DNA of 64,000 nucleotides from NCBI GenBank assembly GCA_022410635.1, contig JAJVDF010000362.1, forward strand, positions 388,458 through 452,457, given 5' to 3'. Origin of the DNA: Tretioscincus oriximinensis (taxonomy: Eukaryota > Chordata > Lepidosauria > Squamata > Gymnophthalmidae). The notes under the pieces were generated by a model. It did no database searches, had not been told where the DNA came from, and saw only the letters and a program-made list of their open reading frames with translations. Of the stretch, positions 35,165 through 46,305 are shown in pieces; the first letter of the stretch is position 1; every line of letters begins with the position of its first letter. Position numbers and translations under genes: made by a program.

Positions 35165-35862
35165 TTTCAGGAAAAAGAATTTCCAACAGTGAGAAATGCA
35201 AGGTCCTACATCTGGGCAAGAAAACTGAAACTAGCACATATAAAATGGGAGGAATATGTCTGAGCAGCAACTCATGTGAAAAGGACCTGAGTATATTGGT
35301 AGATCACAGACTAAACATACATCAACAGTATGAAGCAGTGGCAAAAAAGGCAAACATAACTCTGATGTATATTAAGAGGAACAAAAATCTTGATCATGTG
35401 AAATAAATATTCCTTTCCATAGTTCTTTAATTAGTTTACACAGTTGTGGGAACCCCAATTTAAAAAGGACATTGATAAACTAGAGCAAGTTACAAGGATT
35501 GTGAGTGGTCTGGAAACCACTCACCCATGAGGAACGGGTAAAGGATCAAGGGATGTTTAGACTGTAAAAGAGAAGACTGAGAGGAGACCTGATAGCTGTC
35601 TACAAATATCTGATGGGCAAAGAGATCAGGTTTTTTTCATTGGCACCTTGAAGGACTAGAAACAATAGGATGAAACTGCAAGGAAGCAGATATAGATTAG
35701 ATATCAGAAAAAACTTTCTGGCAGTAAGGATGATAAACCAGTGGAAAGTCTTCACTAAGTCTTTGAGCAGAGACTGGACAGTGATCTGTCTGGGATGGTT
35801 TAATGAATCCTGCATTGAGCAAGGGGTTGGTCCCTTCCGACTTTATGATTCTATAATTCTTT
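35165..35862 (+). mobile_element. Second CR1 LINE relic, tandem, plus strand
   Basis: Begins in the RT C-terminal region (KCKVLHLGKK, then CEKDLSILVDHRLNIHQQYE). It continues through degraded sequence to CTGAGAGGAGACCTGATAGC and a 3' part with GGTTGGTCCCTTCCGACTTT, ending in ATTCTATAATTCT. The tail differs from that of the preceding CR1 (TTCTTATG type), so the two belong to different CR1 lineages. It directly follows the first CR1 tail. Confidence 0.85.
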
Positions 35863-36017
35863 AACCTAACCAACACATAACAAGAAAAAGAACTTTTTTA
35901 AATCTTGCTGCAAGGGAAAGGGAAAAGATTTTTCTCTTCTTTTCTCTTTTCTCTTCTTTTGTTTTTTAGTTCACATTTTTGTTTATATGTTACATTTTGT
36001 AATAAAAACGAATTGAT

Positions 36018-36458
36018 TGTTCCCGGGAGCCATTTTGTTGACTGCTGTTAGAGTGTGGGGCCGAGTAACTTAGAAACCTGGAAATCAACACTTACACACT
36101 TCTGGTTATATACAATAACTGAAAGCTACAGTTTGTGTTAACTTAAAGAGAGACTTTGTATTGCTAGTGAAATCTCATTCCAGCCAGGTACTACAAATTT
36201 TTAATCAATACAATAGATAATCAAAGGCAGTACCAATTAGTAGATCAGAGAAATGTTCTCATGTGAAGCCAGAAAGTCGTAATTATGTGTGTTTTGAACA
36301 GGTGCTTCTCGGCGGATTTGGCATGTGTGTCATAGTATTGGGCAGGCTGTTATGTAGCTTCCCTAATTCTAAAGTTTAACAGATTCAGCTACATATCAAT
36401 AAACTGTTTTATTGTTAAATTGTGTGTGCCTGTGCCTGAATAGCCTTCGCTTGCAACA
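36018..36458 (+). mobile_element. Candidate solo LTR of an endogenous retrovirus-like element
   Basis: The 441-bp segment starts TGTTCCCGGGAGCCATTTTG and ends CTTCGCTTGCAACA, with TG...CA ends and a short inverted TGTT/AACA match. AATAAA lies at 36398-36403, about 55 bp before the end, followed by GT-rich sequence, as in an R-U5 region. No gag, pol or env sequence is adjacent. No matching 4-6-bp duplication survives, so the boundaries are provisional. Confidence 0.5.
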
Positions 36459-36550
36459 ATATCCCATTTTAAGAAAATGGTTATTTCTGCACTTAAGAAG
36501 ATGAGGAACAACAACTTTCAACTTTATGGGGAGGGGGGATAACAGATGCA

Positions 36551-36800
36551 AAAGAACATAAGAAGAGCCATACTAGATAAGGCCCCAGCCCATCAGGTCC
36601 AGCATGCAAGTGGCATTTCAGGAGTCTTGCCTGTTGCTCTGTCCCAGAGGCAGCATCAAGACATCCATCCTAGTACCCATTTATACCCTTGGTGTCCATA
36701 AACCTGTCTAGTCCTGTCTTGAAATTATCCAAGCTGCTAGCTACCACCACCTCTTCAGGAAGTAAATTCCACAGACCGATGACCCTCTGGGTGAAAATAT
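36551..36800 (-). mobile_element. CR1-type LINE 3' end, minus strand
   Basis: Inverse of the 3' end of the CR1 relic at 34850-35152: GAACATAAGAAGAGCCATAC at the start, and GAAGTAAATTCCACAGACCG near the end. The aligned sequence is similar over about 250 bases. Truncated at its 5' side. Confidence 0.85.
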
Positions 36801-36804
36801 CAGA

Positions 36805-37629
36805 GTTATCACTGTATGAAACTCACAACATTTAATTCTTTATTGGACTACTACTGGATTAAGCCATGTTGTGACTGTGAAATGCAGCTTGGAGCTAGCA
36901 GGGGAAGCCATAAATGATCTTGCCTTGCTCTGCCCTTTCCCCCCCTGCTTGTGCCATGATGCATTATACCATTGCCATTCACCGTTCTGCTAGGTCTGGC
37001 TCTCCCGGCACAGTACATTCCACTTTGAACACATTTTTATAGGATCTTCAGTTGAAGTTTGGGTTATAAATAAAGTGACCCTATGTTAGGTTGACTCCAA
37101 AGAATCCAACTGAATTCTGTCCATTTCCCTTCACAGGTTTGTTTTCTTCTCCACTGCATCCAAACAACTTTCTACTTTCAACTGTCAAAACTTCTTAGCT
37201 ATTTTTTTATTTTTAGCATTACTGAATTTTTAATGAATAATTATGTAAACTTTGGAGATTCAGTTTCAGGTACATAGCCAAACATATGCAGTTTTATCCA
37301 CCTCACATTATCATGCAGGTTCAGCAATGCATATGCTGTAAACATCCATTTTACAGTTTCTCTTGCTAGAACTTCTACACTGATCCTGTAGAGGACTTTT
37401 CATTGTTCACATTAAAATGCCTCCGTATGCCATGTCCTCAAAGAACTCTGACAGGATTTGAGACAAGACATCAAATTTTATTGGCTTCTGGATGGACTTC
37501 TGAGTTGCCTCACTGGTGCAATGAGTTAGGAGTACAGTTCTCAGATTGATTCCGGAAGATTTTATACATAGTAATGCAGAATACAAAAAGTATGTGAAAG
37601 GTATTGGGTTATTGCAATAATGAGAAAGA
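36805..37629. other. No gene recognised
   Basis: Mixed AT-rich sequence. A 104-codon minus frame at 37407-37721 partly runs into the hAT element and is not a gene. Confidence 0.4.
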
Positions 37630-37637
37630 GCTATATG

Positions 37638-38009
37638 TAGGCTGACCAGATGACCCCTTTTTTTGATGGGGGGAACCCTGTTTATTACTGAGCGATTTCC
37701 CCATTTTTTGCTGAGGAACAAAAAAATTAGAATTTTTAGTTCACTGCACCACCACTAGGGGGCTCTGGCAACCAGAGCCAGCTGCTGAAGACATCCTCCG
37801 CTCAATAAAAAAAGTTAAAAAATGCAAATTTCTCATGCACTTTAAACATTCACACGCACTCCAAAAAAATATCGAACACTTTGCTGATTTCTCAGGCAGG
37901 GATTTCGTAGGGGTATGCATGTTGGTGGATGATTTACAATTTATGAATATGCAAATTAGCATGAATATTAATTGACTCAGTTTGGGCCTCAGAAAATCTG
38001 GTCGGTCTA
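37638..38009 (-). mobile_element. hAT non-autonomous element with perfect 8-bp duplication, inverted
   Basis: The 372-bp element has left end TAGGCTGACCAGATGACCCC and reversed right end TAGACCGACCAGATTTTCTG. GCTATATG flanks both sides (37630-37637 and 38010-38017). Relative to 29797-30355 it is inverted, has the CACTAGGGGGCTCTGGCAAC segment once, and shares the AAATTAGCATGAATATTAAT interior. Confidence 0.9.
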
Positions 38010-38017
38010 GCTATATG

Positions 38018-38964
38018 GATGGAGCCAATGTCTACTGGATCAACCTTAGTCACTGTTTATTGACACATTCAAAAATTGTTGAAGATTACTGAAATTGCAC
38101 TGCCTCTTACAAAATGTATACTTATAGAAATAAATACATGCGGGTTTTATTATATGTGATGCAAACAAAAGTCCACTCAAGTCCTCATGAATTCATTGTG
38201 CTTGCAAACTGAACATTTATGTTCTCTGATTCGTGTCAGCCCAAACAATGTAAACAAGCTTTGAGGCTAAGGAATCAGTGAGACCTAGCTAATTTTACAG
38301 TTTGGCCTAGAGCCATATTTTTCTGTATAATCATTGTTCAAAAAATGTCATCTTGGTGCCTGAGTTTGATCTTGTATATTTAATAGGTTAATGGGATCAG
38401 TAGGAACAGGTTTCATGATCGTGAAATGGTATACTTAACCTACTATTATAGCTCTTTAGTGAAACTTTAACTCAGAGTGAAGCCCTAACCATTTACATTA
38501 ATCAAACGCTGCATAATGCTGCTACTCATAAATTTAAAGGGATTCATTTTAATAAAGAGTAGTAAGACTTTGGCATAAATCTTATTTAAAATAGTTCAGC
38601 ATATGACAGCACATGATAGATACAATGTGCTATGTTCAGCACATGGTAGATACAATGACAGTAATCAAAGGCAGTTTCATGGCACTAATTGGAAGAATTC
38701 CAGGTATCATCTCCCTAACCCTTTTCATGATTAGAGTGAGATTTACATTCTTGAATGTAAATCATATTTCATGTGTCCTATGCTTGTGTGACAGGAATTT
38801 ATGTATGGCCACCATAAAGAGTGAATTACAATAAGTCAAGACCATTCATTAAAAGAGAAAGAAAATAAGCATTTTCATGTTTATCTCAAAATAGTTGGTA
38901 GATTTGCATATATTTCTAATGGTGCAAACAGGTAGGGCTTTGAGTAATTTTCTTAAAAAGCATC
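38018..38964. other. No gene recognised; possible conserved non-coding DNA
   Basis: About 38440-38850 shows no repeat family. It contains a 21-base direct repeat, 30 bases apart (38607-38627 and 38637-38657, one mismatch), plus TAATTGG and AATAAT cores. It could be regulatory; untested. Confidence 0.4.
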
Positions 38965-39160
38965 CCTTCTGGTGTAGTGACTAGAGTGTAAGATTCTTAT
39001 GTGAAAGCCTGATTCTGCACTCCTCCACAAAAGCCAGCTGGGTGACCTTGGACTGGTCACAGTTCTTCAGAGCTCTCTCAGCCCTACCTACTTCACAAGG
39101 TGTTTATTGTGAAGAGAAGAACAGAAGGTTGATTCCCTTTCTCCTCCTCCTTTTATTTTC
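38965..39160 (+). mobile_element. tRNA-headed SINE, plus strand, CT-rich tail
   Basis: A-box-like TGGTGTAGTGACTAGAG, body GCCAGCTGGGTGACCTTGGA, then CACAAGGTGTTTATTGTGAA and a CTCCTCCTCC end. Same body as 33676. The tail belongs to the CTT type. Confidence 0.75.
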
Positions 39161-39164
39161 TGAT

Positions 39165-39945
39165 CCTTTTTTACTAGTTTTCTCATTTAGGAAGTATTTC
39201 CTTTAGGAATTTTTTTTTCTGAAAATATTCTATTAGATTTTATCAGCAACTTGTTATCTATATTTATATAGCCACTGTTCCTTATTAGATCAACCACAGA
39301 CATTTTGTACCAGTCAACAAATTCTGCATAAGCCAGAAAGAGTGAAAATGAGGTTAACAAATATCAAGACAATTGTCCTCGATTAAGTGAATGAATCTAT
39401 AGATTCTATAGATTGACCTGGAAAGAATGACTTGGACAGCTGTAAGCAAAGAGCATGAATTATTAGGAAATAGTGAAGATACCTTGGGATAACAAACTCC
39501 TCCACAGACTATACTAGCAGCAAATTACAGGAAATCCTAAAAGTGGTTGGAAAAAAAGCAGCACTGAAAGACAGCACAGGAGAGTTAACATTAGCAGGAG
39601 AAGAAGCTACACTAGATACAAGATTAGTAGAAGCTGAATTCTAGCATAGCAAAGAAGCCCTTGAAATAGCTCAGTATATTGCAACCTGCAAGATACTGGC
39701 AGAAAAGGTTAGATGCTGACAGGAGAGGCACAAATATAATGCTATGTCTACAGGAATATCTGCAGTGAGTATGGAATGGACACCCCAAATTCCAAATGAG
39801 AAATTCCACAAGAAAAAAGTAATTTCCATGGATGGACAATTGATATTTTGATAGTATACTAAGGCTGGAAAGAATTAGTGATGAGTGATAATGATGATGA
39901 TGATAACATTTATTCATAGCGACAATTAAATTGACTCTTAGGCCA
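39165..39945. other. No gene recognised; possible LINE coding debris
   Basis: About 39460-39850 has the purine-rich texture of LINE coding DNA leading into the L1 3' end at 39946, but no motif is clear. Confidence 0.3.
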
Positions 39946-40138
39946 TGATTCTATTTAGAATTTATATTATGCTTTTCCTCTCTGGGGGTGGGTGGGGGGT
40001 GGGATAGGGATGTATATATATAATGTCTGTATGTTAAGAATGATGGTACATATACTATGTATGTTTTCCTTTTTGTCATTTAACGATGTAACTGTACTAT
40101 TATTGTAAATAATGAAAAAAAAATACCTAAAAAAAAAA
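39946..40138 (+). mobile_element. L1-type 3' end with poly(A), plus strand
   Basis: A G-rich tract GGGTGGGTGGGGGGTGGGA is followed by an AT-rich segment, TTGTAAATAATGAAAAAAAA, and a poly(A) run directly joined to the SINE at 40139. The G-rich tract before the A tail parallels the 3' end at 58180-58320. Confidence 0.6.
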
Positions 40139-40318
40139 ACACATAGCTTTTGTTGCTTTCTCCACAGCAGATATCCTGTAAAGCAGGTGGGACTGAGGAA
40201 GTTCTAAAGAACTGGGACTAGCCCAAGGTCACCAACCTGACTTCATGGGGGAGTGTGGAATCAAACTGGGAGACTACCAGATAAGAGTCCAACACTCTAA
40301 CTGCTACACCAAACTGGT
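40139..40318 (-). mobile_element. tRNA-headed SINE, minus strand
   Basis: Inverse of the 33676 type: TTGTTGCTTTCTCCACAGCA at the tail side, GGACTAGCCCAAGGTCACC in the body, AATCAAACTGGGAGAC (B-box), ACCAAACTGGTTT at the head. The tail is cut off where the L1 poly(A) begins, so the L1 may have inserted into it. Confidence 0.75.
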
Positions 40319-40985
40319 TTTCATAGATATAAGACTGTAATCCCACATGATGGTAATTTCAAGAAGAAAGAGTATGAGAAGCTGTAGGAAAAACTGGAGA
40401 TATAAAACAATGGAATATGTGGTTTTTGTATTAATAGGAGCACTTGGGACAGTGACCATGAAATTTGAAGATCTTCTACCTACAGATCCAGGACAATCAT
40501 TGGAGATCTTATTTCAGGGAAAGGTTCTAGGGACAGTTGAGATATCATGCACCCATGTCTTTGTTTAAATTTGTAAAGGAAACTGTAAAGGCAAGAAAGC
40601 AGATTTTAGCTATTCAGACAGTTCTCATCAAATGAGAGTTTCCCTGCATGTGACACCTTCTACTGGCAACCATTGGAGATGCTATTGGTTAGTCCTGTTG
40701 TGATTATCAGGCTTCACTCAAAACTCTTTTGTGAGGTGAAGGAACGTTTATCGGAATGTAAACATCAACATACTCACATTTTCTTACTAAAAATTGTTCA
40801 CACAGCATAGCCTTTACAATTTAATCCTATTTCCTGATTTGACAGCTGGCTTGCCCGGTTTACCAATAATCCAGATAAATCGCGTTCTGGTGGTTTATCT
40901 AGTAGGCTAGTGAGGCAAATCCAATAGAAATTCTACTTTAAATTGAATTATTGACTCTGTCTGGACGCAACCCACATTTGAGAAA
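40319..40985. other. No gene recognised
   Basis: AT-rich. The 73-codon frame at 40347-40568 has no domain. CTGTCTGGACGCAACCCAC near 40962 resembles a DNA-transposon end, but no partner was found. Confidence 0.35.
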
Positions 40986-41074
40986 AATAAATTTATTTAT
41001 ATACTTATTTAGTTATTTATACTTATATCCCACTCTATTACCTGAAAGTCTCAGGGTGACCTAAAAGCGACATG
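40986..41074 (-). mobile_element. LINE/SINE 3' tail, minus strand, interrupted by a mariner-like MITE
   Basis: Inverse tail: TTATTTATACTTATATCCCA, then CCTGAAAGTCTCAGGGTGAC. The element at 41075 interrupts the sequence just after this point. Confidence 0.65.
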
Positions 41075-41289
41075 CTAGGGTGCTTCAAAAATGTATACAC
41101 ACTTTGAACTTCCATAGAAAATTTATTTACTGTTCTAGAAAGTTAAATTTCAGGATTTCCCGATTTGTTATTTATGTTTTATTTACATTGGACTTTAAGC
41201 TTTCTAATTTCCTGAAATTTAACTTTGGAGAACAGTAAATAAATTTTCTATGGAAGTTCAAAGTGTGTATATATTTTTGAAGCACCCTG
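41075..41289. mobile_element. Palindromic mariner-like MITE
   Basis: About 215 bp. The left arm has AGGGTGCTTCAAAAATGTAT, then ACACACTTTGAACTTCCATA. The right arm is its inverse with few differences, giving ~80-bp arms around a ~45-bp centre (about 41160-41205). Ends of CAGGGTG type next to TA on the right fit Tc1/mariner. On the left the TA is altered (TG) and one base is inserted in the end. No transposase. Confidence 0.8.
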
Positions 41290-42949
41290 TATTAAAACTA
41301 TATCAGAAGAGGAGAAAGAAAATGTAATGAATGATTGAAATGAAATTATTGCAAGGAGAAAATAGAAGTAGGAAAAACATTTGTTGAGAATGATGTAGTG
41401 AGGTGGGGGGAAATCATATATATTACAGTAGAAGCAGAAAGTTAACCAATGAGGTTGTTGATCCCTTGGACAATAAGGGCATCTAAGGTAAAAAAAAATG
41501 CAAATGAAATCCTTTCCTTTGTCTTTGCAAAAGAGAATTCATTATGCAGCCTGAGCTACTTTTTAAAGGTCTTATTCTCACTTGTGGGGGGTGGCACTGG
41601 GAGTCAAAACTTACTCTGCACTGACCGCACTTGTTTTCCAATCACACACGCCATTCTCACTCCAATATGGGATTTGAGGAGAATTTCCTCAAAACCCATA
41701 GCAAATGCAGAGAAACACACTTCATGCTTTTTCTGTACTGGCTACAATTTTCCCATAGTAATCACCTGTCTGTGTGATCATTCTGCTGCAGATTGGAGGT
41801 GGGAGGGGTCACCCAATGGAGCTAGGGTGGAATGTCATTTGCCCCTGGACAGAGGGAGGAGTTGAGTAGGGAGCTTGCCAGGCTCTAACTGGGTGTAAAC
41901 TGGCACAAAAGCGAGGGAACATCTGTGCTGAGTTCCCCCTTCCACAGATAGGTACTTGGGGAGAGGGTGGCAAGGAGAAGATGCAGTAAGACAGTCCCAA
42001 GTCCTTGCTGGCTGCTGGTTGGAGGACCACCCAGACAGGCTCTATAGTGGTGCAGGATTCAAACCATGCTGCTAATTTAATGCAGCCACTTGCTCCAGGG
42101 TTGGGCAGAAGGGAGAAAAGCAAAGTGTATGCTCATTTGGTACGCATTTCTCCCAATTGTTCCCCCTTCTCCCCCCAGTGAGAAGACAGCCCAGGAAACA
42201 CACCTGAAGAACTGAGGTATATAATAGCACCGAGACGAAGTGTTTGGTTTTATTGACGAACTAAATGTCAACAAATAACCTGAAGGCATCCCATTTGAGA
42301 ACTATTAAAGATCTCAAAGCTGATATTGTGGATTCCTCAACAAAAATATGCAACTTATTTCCTCTAAAAGCTGTGACTTGCAGATCCTGCACAATCCTTT
42401 TTAAAAACTGAGCAAATCCCTAATTTTTGAACTGAGGAAGATATAGCTGAGAAATTGCTAACAGCATATTCTTCTTAAAAAGATCTAATGTTGCTGTGTG
42501 GTTTGCCAATAATATTTCCATATCCCAAGAATGATAACTTGCCCTTTACCACAGCAGTAATCATTGGTGATTAATACCTTGCAAAGAAAGGAACATCCCA
42601 GACTTATGTTTGAAAGCACAACTGCCTGACCTGGAAGCCCTGCTCTTTAATTCTAAATGAGTGTGGACAAGCTGTGTGCTTCCTTGGAGTCCTGACATTT
42701 CAAAGGCATCTGGCATAAAGCCTTCCTTTTATAGTCAACACTTCCTTTTATAGTCAATACTCTGTTGCCAATACTCCTTTTTAAAAATGTAAAACCCAAC
42801 CAAATATGTTAGCAAACCTTCTCTCACTTATCTGGACAGTCTTGCCTTCTGCTTAAAATTTGTAGCTCTTAATTCTTTGGTATTCCGATGCTTTGTGTTT
42901 GTATTTGGGTCTGATACAGTCCCTTGGTTTCATTATTTCGAAAATGGTA
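41290..42949. other. No gene recognised
   Basis: About 41560-42290 is less AT-rich and carries frames of 138 (41449-41865) and 104 (41809-42123, minus) codons without domains. It may be an old DNA transposon, but no ends could be matched. Confidence 0.35.
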
Positions 42950-43040
42950 GATATTGAATAGGTGTGTTAGTCTGGGTCCAGAATACTTAGCAAGGGGTCT
43001 TGTATCCCCTGGATCCTTGCAGACCAATCACAATAAAGCA
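42950..43040 (+). repeat. Dispersed repeat fragment (GTTAGTCTG...CAGAATA)
   Basis: GTGTTAGTCTGGGTCCAGAA, then TAGCAAGGGGTCTTGTA: the 5' part of the dispersed family seen at 18473 and 50230. The later half is lost. Confidence 0.5.
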
Positions 43041-43268
43041 GAAAGTTTGAGAGAAGGAGGTGAGACTCATAGGGGAAAGAGGAAGATCATTGGTGTTTGT
43101 GTTTTAAGTAGAAAGGAAAAGAGGCAGACAGTTGGTCTTGGAGTTAATCTGAAGTGATGTAGATGAGGCTTATAAGTTTGGAGTTTAAAGAGTTCATGTT
43201 TCTGTGGAATTAAAAGAAGCTCCATGGGATTCTTGTTGGAATATGAATAAATATTCAAGAAGGAGGCT

Positions 43269-43345
43269 TATGCTGTATCCAGATATTGTTCACTTATTCT
43301 TTTATATTTGGATACTGTGGAATGAAACAATGCTTTATTCTTGAA
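43269..43345 (-). repeat. Terminal module of an unnamed DNA element, inverted copy
   Basis: The reverse strand reads TATCCAAATATAAAAGAATA, then CTGGATACAGC. The same order occurs at 60548-60637 and 61825-61884. It is probably a terminal block of a non-autonomous DNA transposon. Confidence 0.45.
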
Positions 43346-43456
43346 TAGTGAAATATATAGCAAATCAATAAGTAATATCTAAATGAAACATTCGGTTGCG
43401 TCTCTGCTATATAGCAAAGACATTATGAGTTCTATTGGAATTCAGTACCCTAAGTA

Positions 43457-43508
43457 ATAGCAGTAGCAGTAGCAGTAGCAGTAGCAGTAGCAGTAGCANN
43501 NNNNNNNN

Positions 43509-43598
<90 letters not shown>
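43457..43598. repeat. Compound microsatellite (TAGCAG)n - N gap - (AAT)n
   Basis: A TAGCAG array (43457-43498) runs into ten N (43499-43508), then a perfect AAT array to 43598. The Tyr-rich and Leu-rich frame opposite is its translation. True length is unknown because of the gap. Confidence 0.95.
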
Positions 43599-43601
<3 letters not shown>

Positions 43602-46194
43602 TCTGTTGGGAAACTCCCAAAGGAAGTTTTTACAGCTCAGGGGCACCCAAAATCTGCCTCTGCCAAGTCGTCATTTGCCCACTTTGTTAATGAGAGAACA
43701 CAAGAAGATACCAAGACAATGAGAAGCTCATGCACTTCCTGGTTACTCTGTCAGAATCACATACTGATTACATCTCGATTATTTGGCTCATGTGTTCCAC
43801 ATGGATTTAAAAGTTCCTATCGGTTCATTTGTGAAAGGAAGAGTGAAGTATGCCAGAGTTTGTCCTCAAGTTATTTCAAAACTTAATAACAATAAGTTGT
43901 GAATAAAAGAAGATACTGGATGAGTTTTATTATGAATGGATGAGTTTTGATGAAATTTTGAACTGATGTGCTACTGAAAGATTATTGTAGAAAAGAATTA
44001 GAGACAACCTTGGGGCACATTGTGTTGTGCAACCTAAAGCTGGAACTGCAGGGTCAACTTCTAGAAAGGAAGCACAATGACACAATGTTAGTGGTAGAAA
44101 AGGAAATAAAGTTGTACTGTGTCAAAATTTGATGGCAGCATTAGAATTTAAGCAAATATAGGTCAACGTTGTTGAAACTTGTGTTCTGCCTGTGTACTTC
44201 ACAATCCCATCTTTCCGTCCAACACGTTTACCTATACTGTTTCTTCACAGTCTGCCTATTCATAAGCTTACTTGTTTTGGAGGATTTTGTCAGTTGGGAG
44301 TCAGCAAGAAAACAACAAGAGGCAGAAATAGGAAGTGTCTGATTAAAGGTACTGGCAAAAAATGAGCTGTACAGTTGAGACGCCTGTTCAGCTATAGACT
44401 TCTTCTCCAGATGAATTTGCTTACAGAGAACACTGTTCTCAACTAACCTGATGTCTGGATTCTTCCACAGCAAGAACCCTTCAGTATCTGGCAATATATC
44501 CAAGATCTAAACCTTGATGAGAACTGACTCCTATGGGTCTTTTTTTCCCCAGTCTGGTTTCACGCCTAGAACAAATTAAGCCCAAAGCAGGTTTTAAAAC
44601 ATCCAGTGCACATCTTCGAGGGAACTACACAGCTTGATTAATCTAGGCTGCCTGAATCTGTCAACTTATGCCTTCATTTCTTGTGTGACATCTGAATCAA
44701 ATTAGACAAAGAGAAACACCTTACCCTCTGGTTATTATATTTTCATTTGTTACATATTTTTAATTTACTGGCTTATCTCTATGGGGTCTAAATGAATAAG
44801 AAAACTGGCTGGGCCATTTTTCTCCGCAAGTCTTGAACATGTATAATTTAATTAAAACAGAATAGTATAAAAGCATATAAAAACAACAGACATGCCTAGT
44901 TAGTTATATTTTACTTCAGTAAGGAAAGGTTATTTCCATCTGCTTTTTAAAAATTCAATAAGATTTTTCAAAGATTTTTAAAAAATGTTTTGCAAAATTT
45001 GTTTTGCCATTAGCCCTGGTCACAGTAGAGCTTTTGTCTTACATTGAAAAGTGTGTCAGAATTGGATTACTTTGTGTGCTCAGGAACCTCTCTGAAGTTT
45101 ACTTTGGAACAGGTGAGGCTCTCCTTGGGCACGGCTGCATTATGCAGGTACATTAAGCTTAATGTGCCTCTGTGAAAACATGTGTGCTTTTGTAACATCA
45201 CACGCAAGTGCTATGTGACACCATCTCAGATACTATACTGCATTGAGAGGTGACCATAGCACCTCTCAACTACTAAAGGGATCTCAACTACTCTAAAACA
45301 GTCAGTAGATGCTATAGTCCATTTATTCACATACTAGGTCACGCATTCCTGGATCTGAATGCATGTCTATTAGCTTCAGAACTGAAGTAACAAGCAGCAT
45401 TTCCCAACAGGGGCATGTCTCTTGGAGCCATGCACACATTGCTGTTTCTTCCAGATCAGGTGACATTAGGACAGGTGTAGATTAATGTACTCGCCTACTA
45501 ATCTTGTTTAGAGAGCGCTTAGCACAAATCTGATCTGGATTATGCAGACTGAGTGGACTAGTGAGCTCCTTAAACCAGATTGTCAGTTGAGGCACCTGAT
45601 AGTTACAAAGATCTCTGATTCTCACTTGGCATTACTCTGTACCAGAAAACATAAGTAGCCTGAGCCCATATGCCATTCCAAGCTAGCACAAGACATGGGA
45701 GACCTTGTCTGGGAAACCCAGAATGGCATGTAAACAAGAAGCCTGTTAGACAGAAGAAGATCAAGTGAAAAATCAGGTGTAAATGGTTTGTTCTTGATGA
45801 ACTGTGACTCAGTATAAGCCTTTTTAGAAATTTTGCAAGTTCCATTAATCTCTAGGGATGGACCAATTTAATAGATTCCACAATTTGCAGGTGGGAATAT
45901 TATAACGTAAAAATTCACCAAGTGGTGGTCTGATATAACATTAGGGTAAATTTATTTTCCCCTCTAATATCAGGGCCACCTGCTTCGTATTTTAAACCAA
46001 ACACTACCCAATGTGGTGTCACATAGCATTTGCATATGGTTGTTCCAGAGCATATCCAACTGCATTAAACAAACAAACAAATAATATGCAAACTGTGTCC
46101 CATCTATTGCAGGAACATCAAAAACTGATATAACTTCCCCTCTTTCAAATGGACCAGACTGCAGTTTTAACCTCTGGTGGCTCTTTAACTGACA
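43599..46194. other. No gene recognised
   Basis: AT-rich. A small palindrome around ACATTAAGCTTAATGT lies near 45151-45166. Frames at 44228-44503 and 45603-45845 (minus) lack domains. Confidence 0.4.
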
Positions 46195-46305
46195 TCCAAA
46201 GAAGTAGACTTGTCTGCAAAAGCTCATGCCAACTATTCTATTTCTTGTCAGGTTCTAAAGTGCTACAAGGCTCTCTTGCTAGATTTTCTGGCACTTTAAC
46301 TGTTG
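46195..46305 (-). repeat. Dispersed repeat with GTGCTACAAG core, inverted
   Basis: GAAGTAGACTTGTCTGCAAA, AGCTCATGCC, TTCTAAAGTGCTACAAGGC and TCTTGCTAGATTTTCTGG, the inverse of the family at 18473. Confidence 0.6.

Noticed and set aside
43407..43646. Tyr-rich and Leu-rich minus-strand frame
   Set aside because: Translation of an AAT/TAGCAG microsatellite with an N gap.
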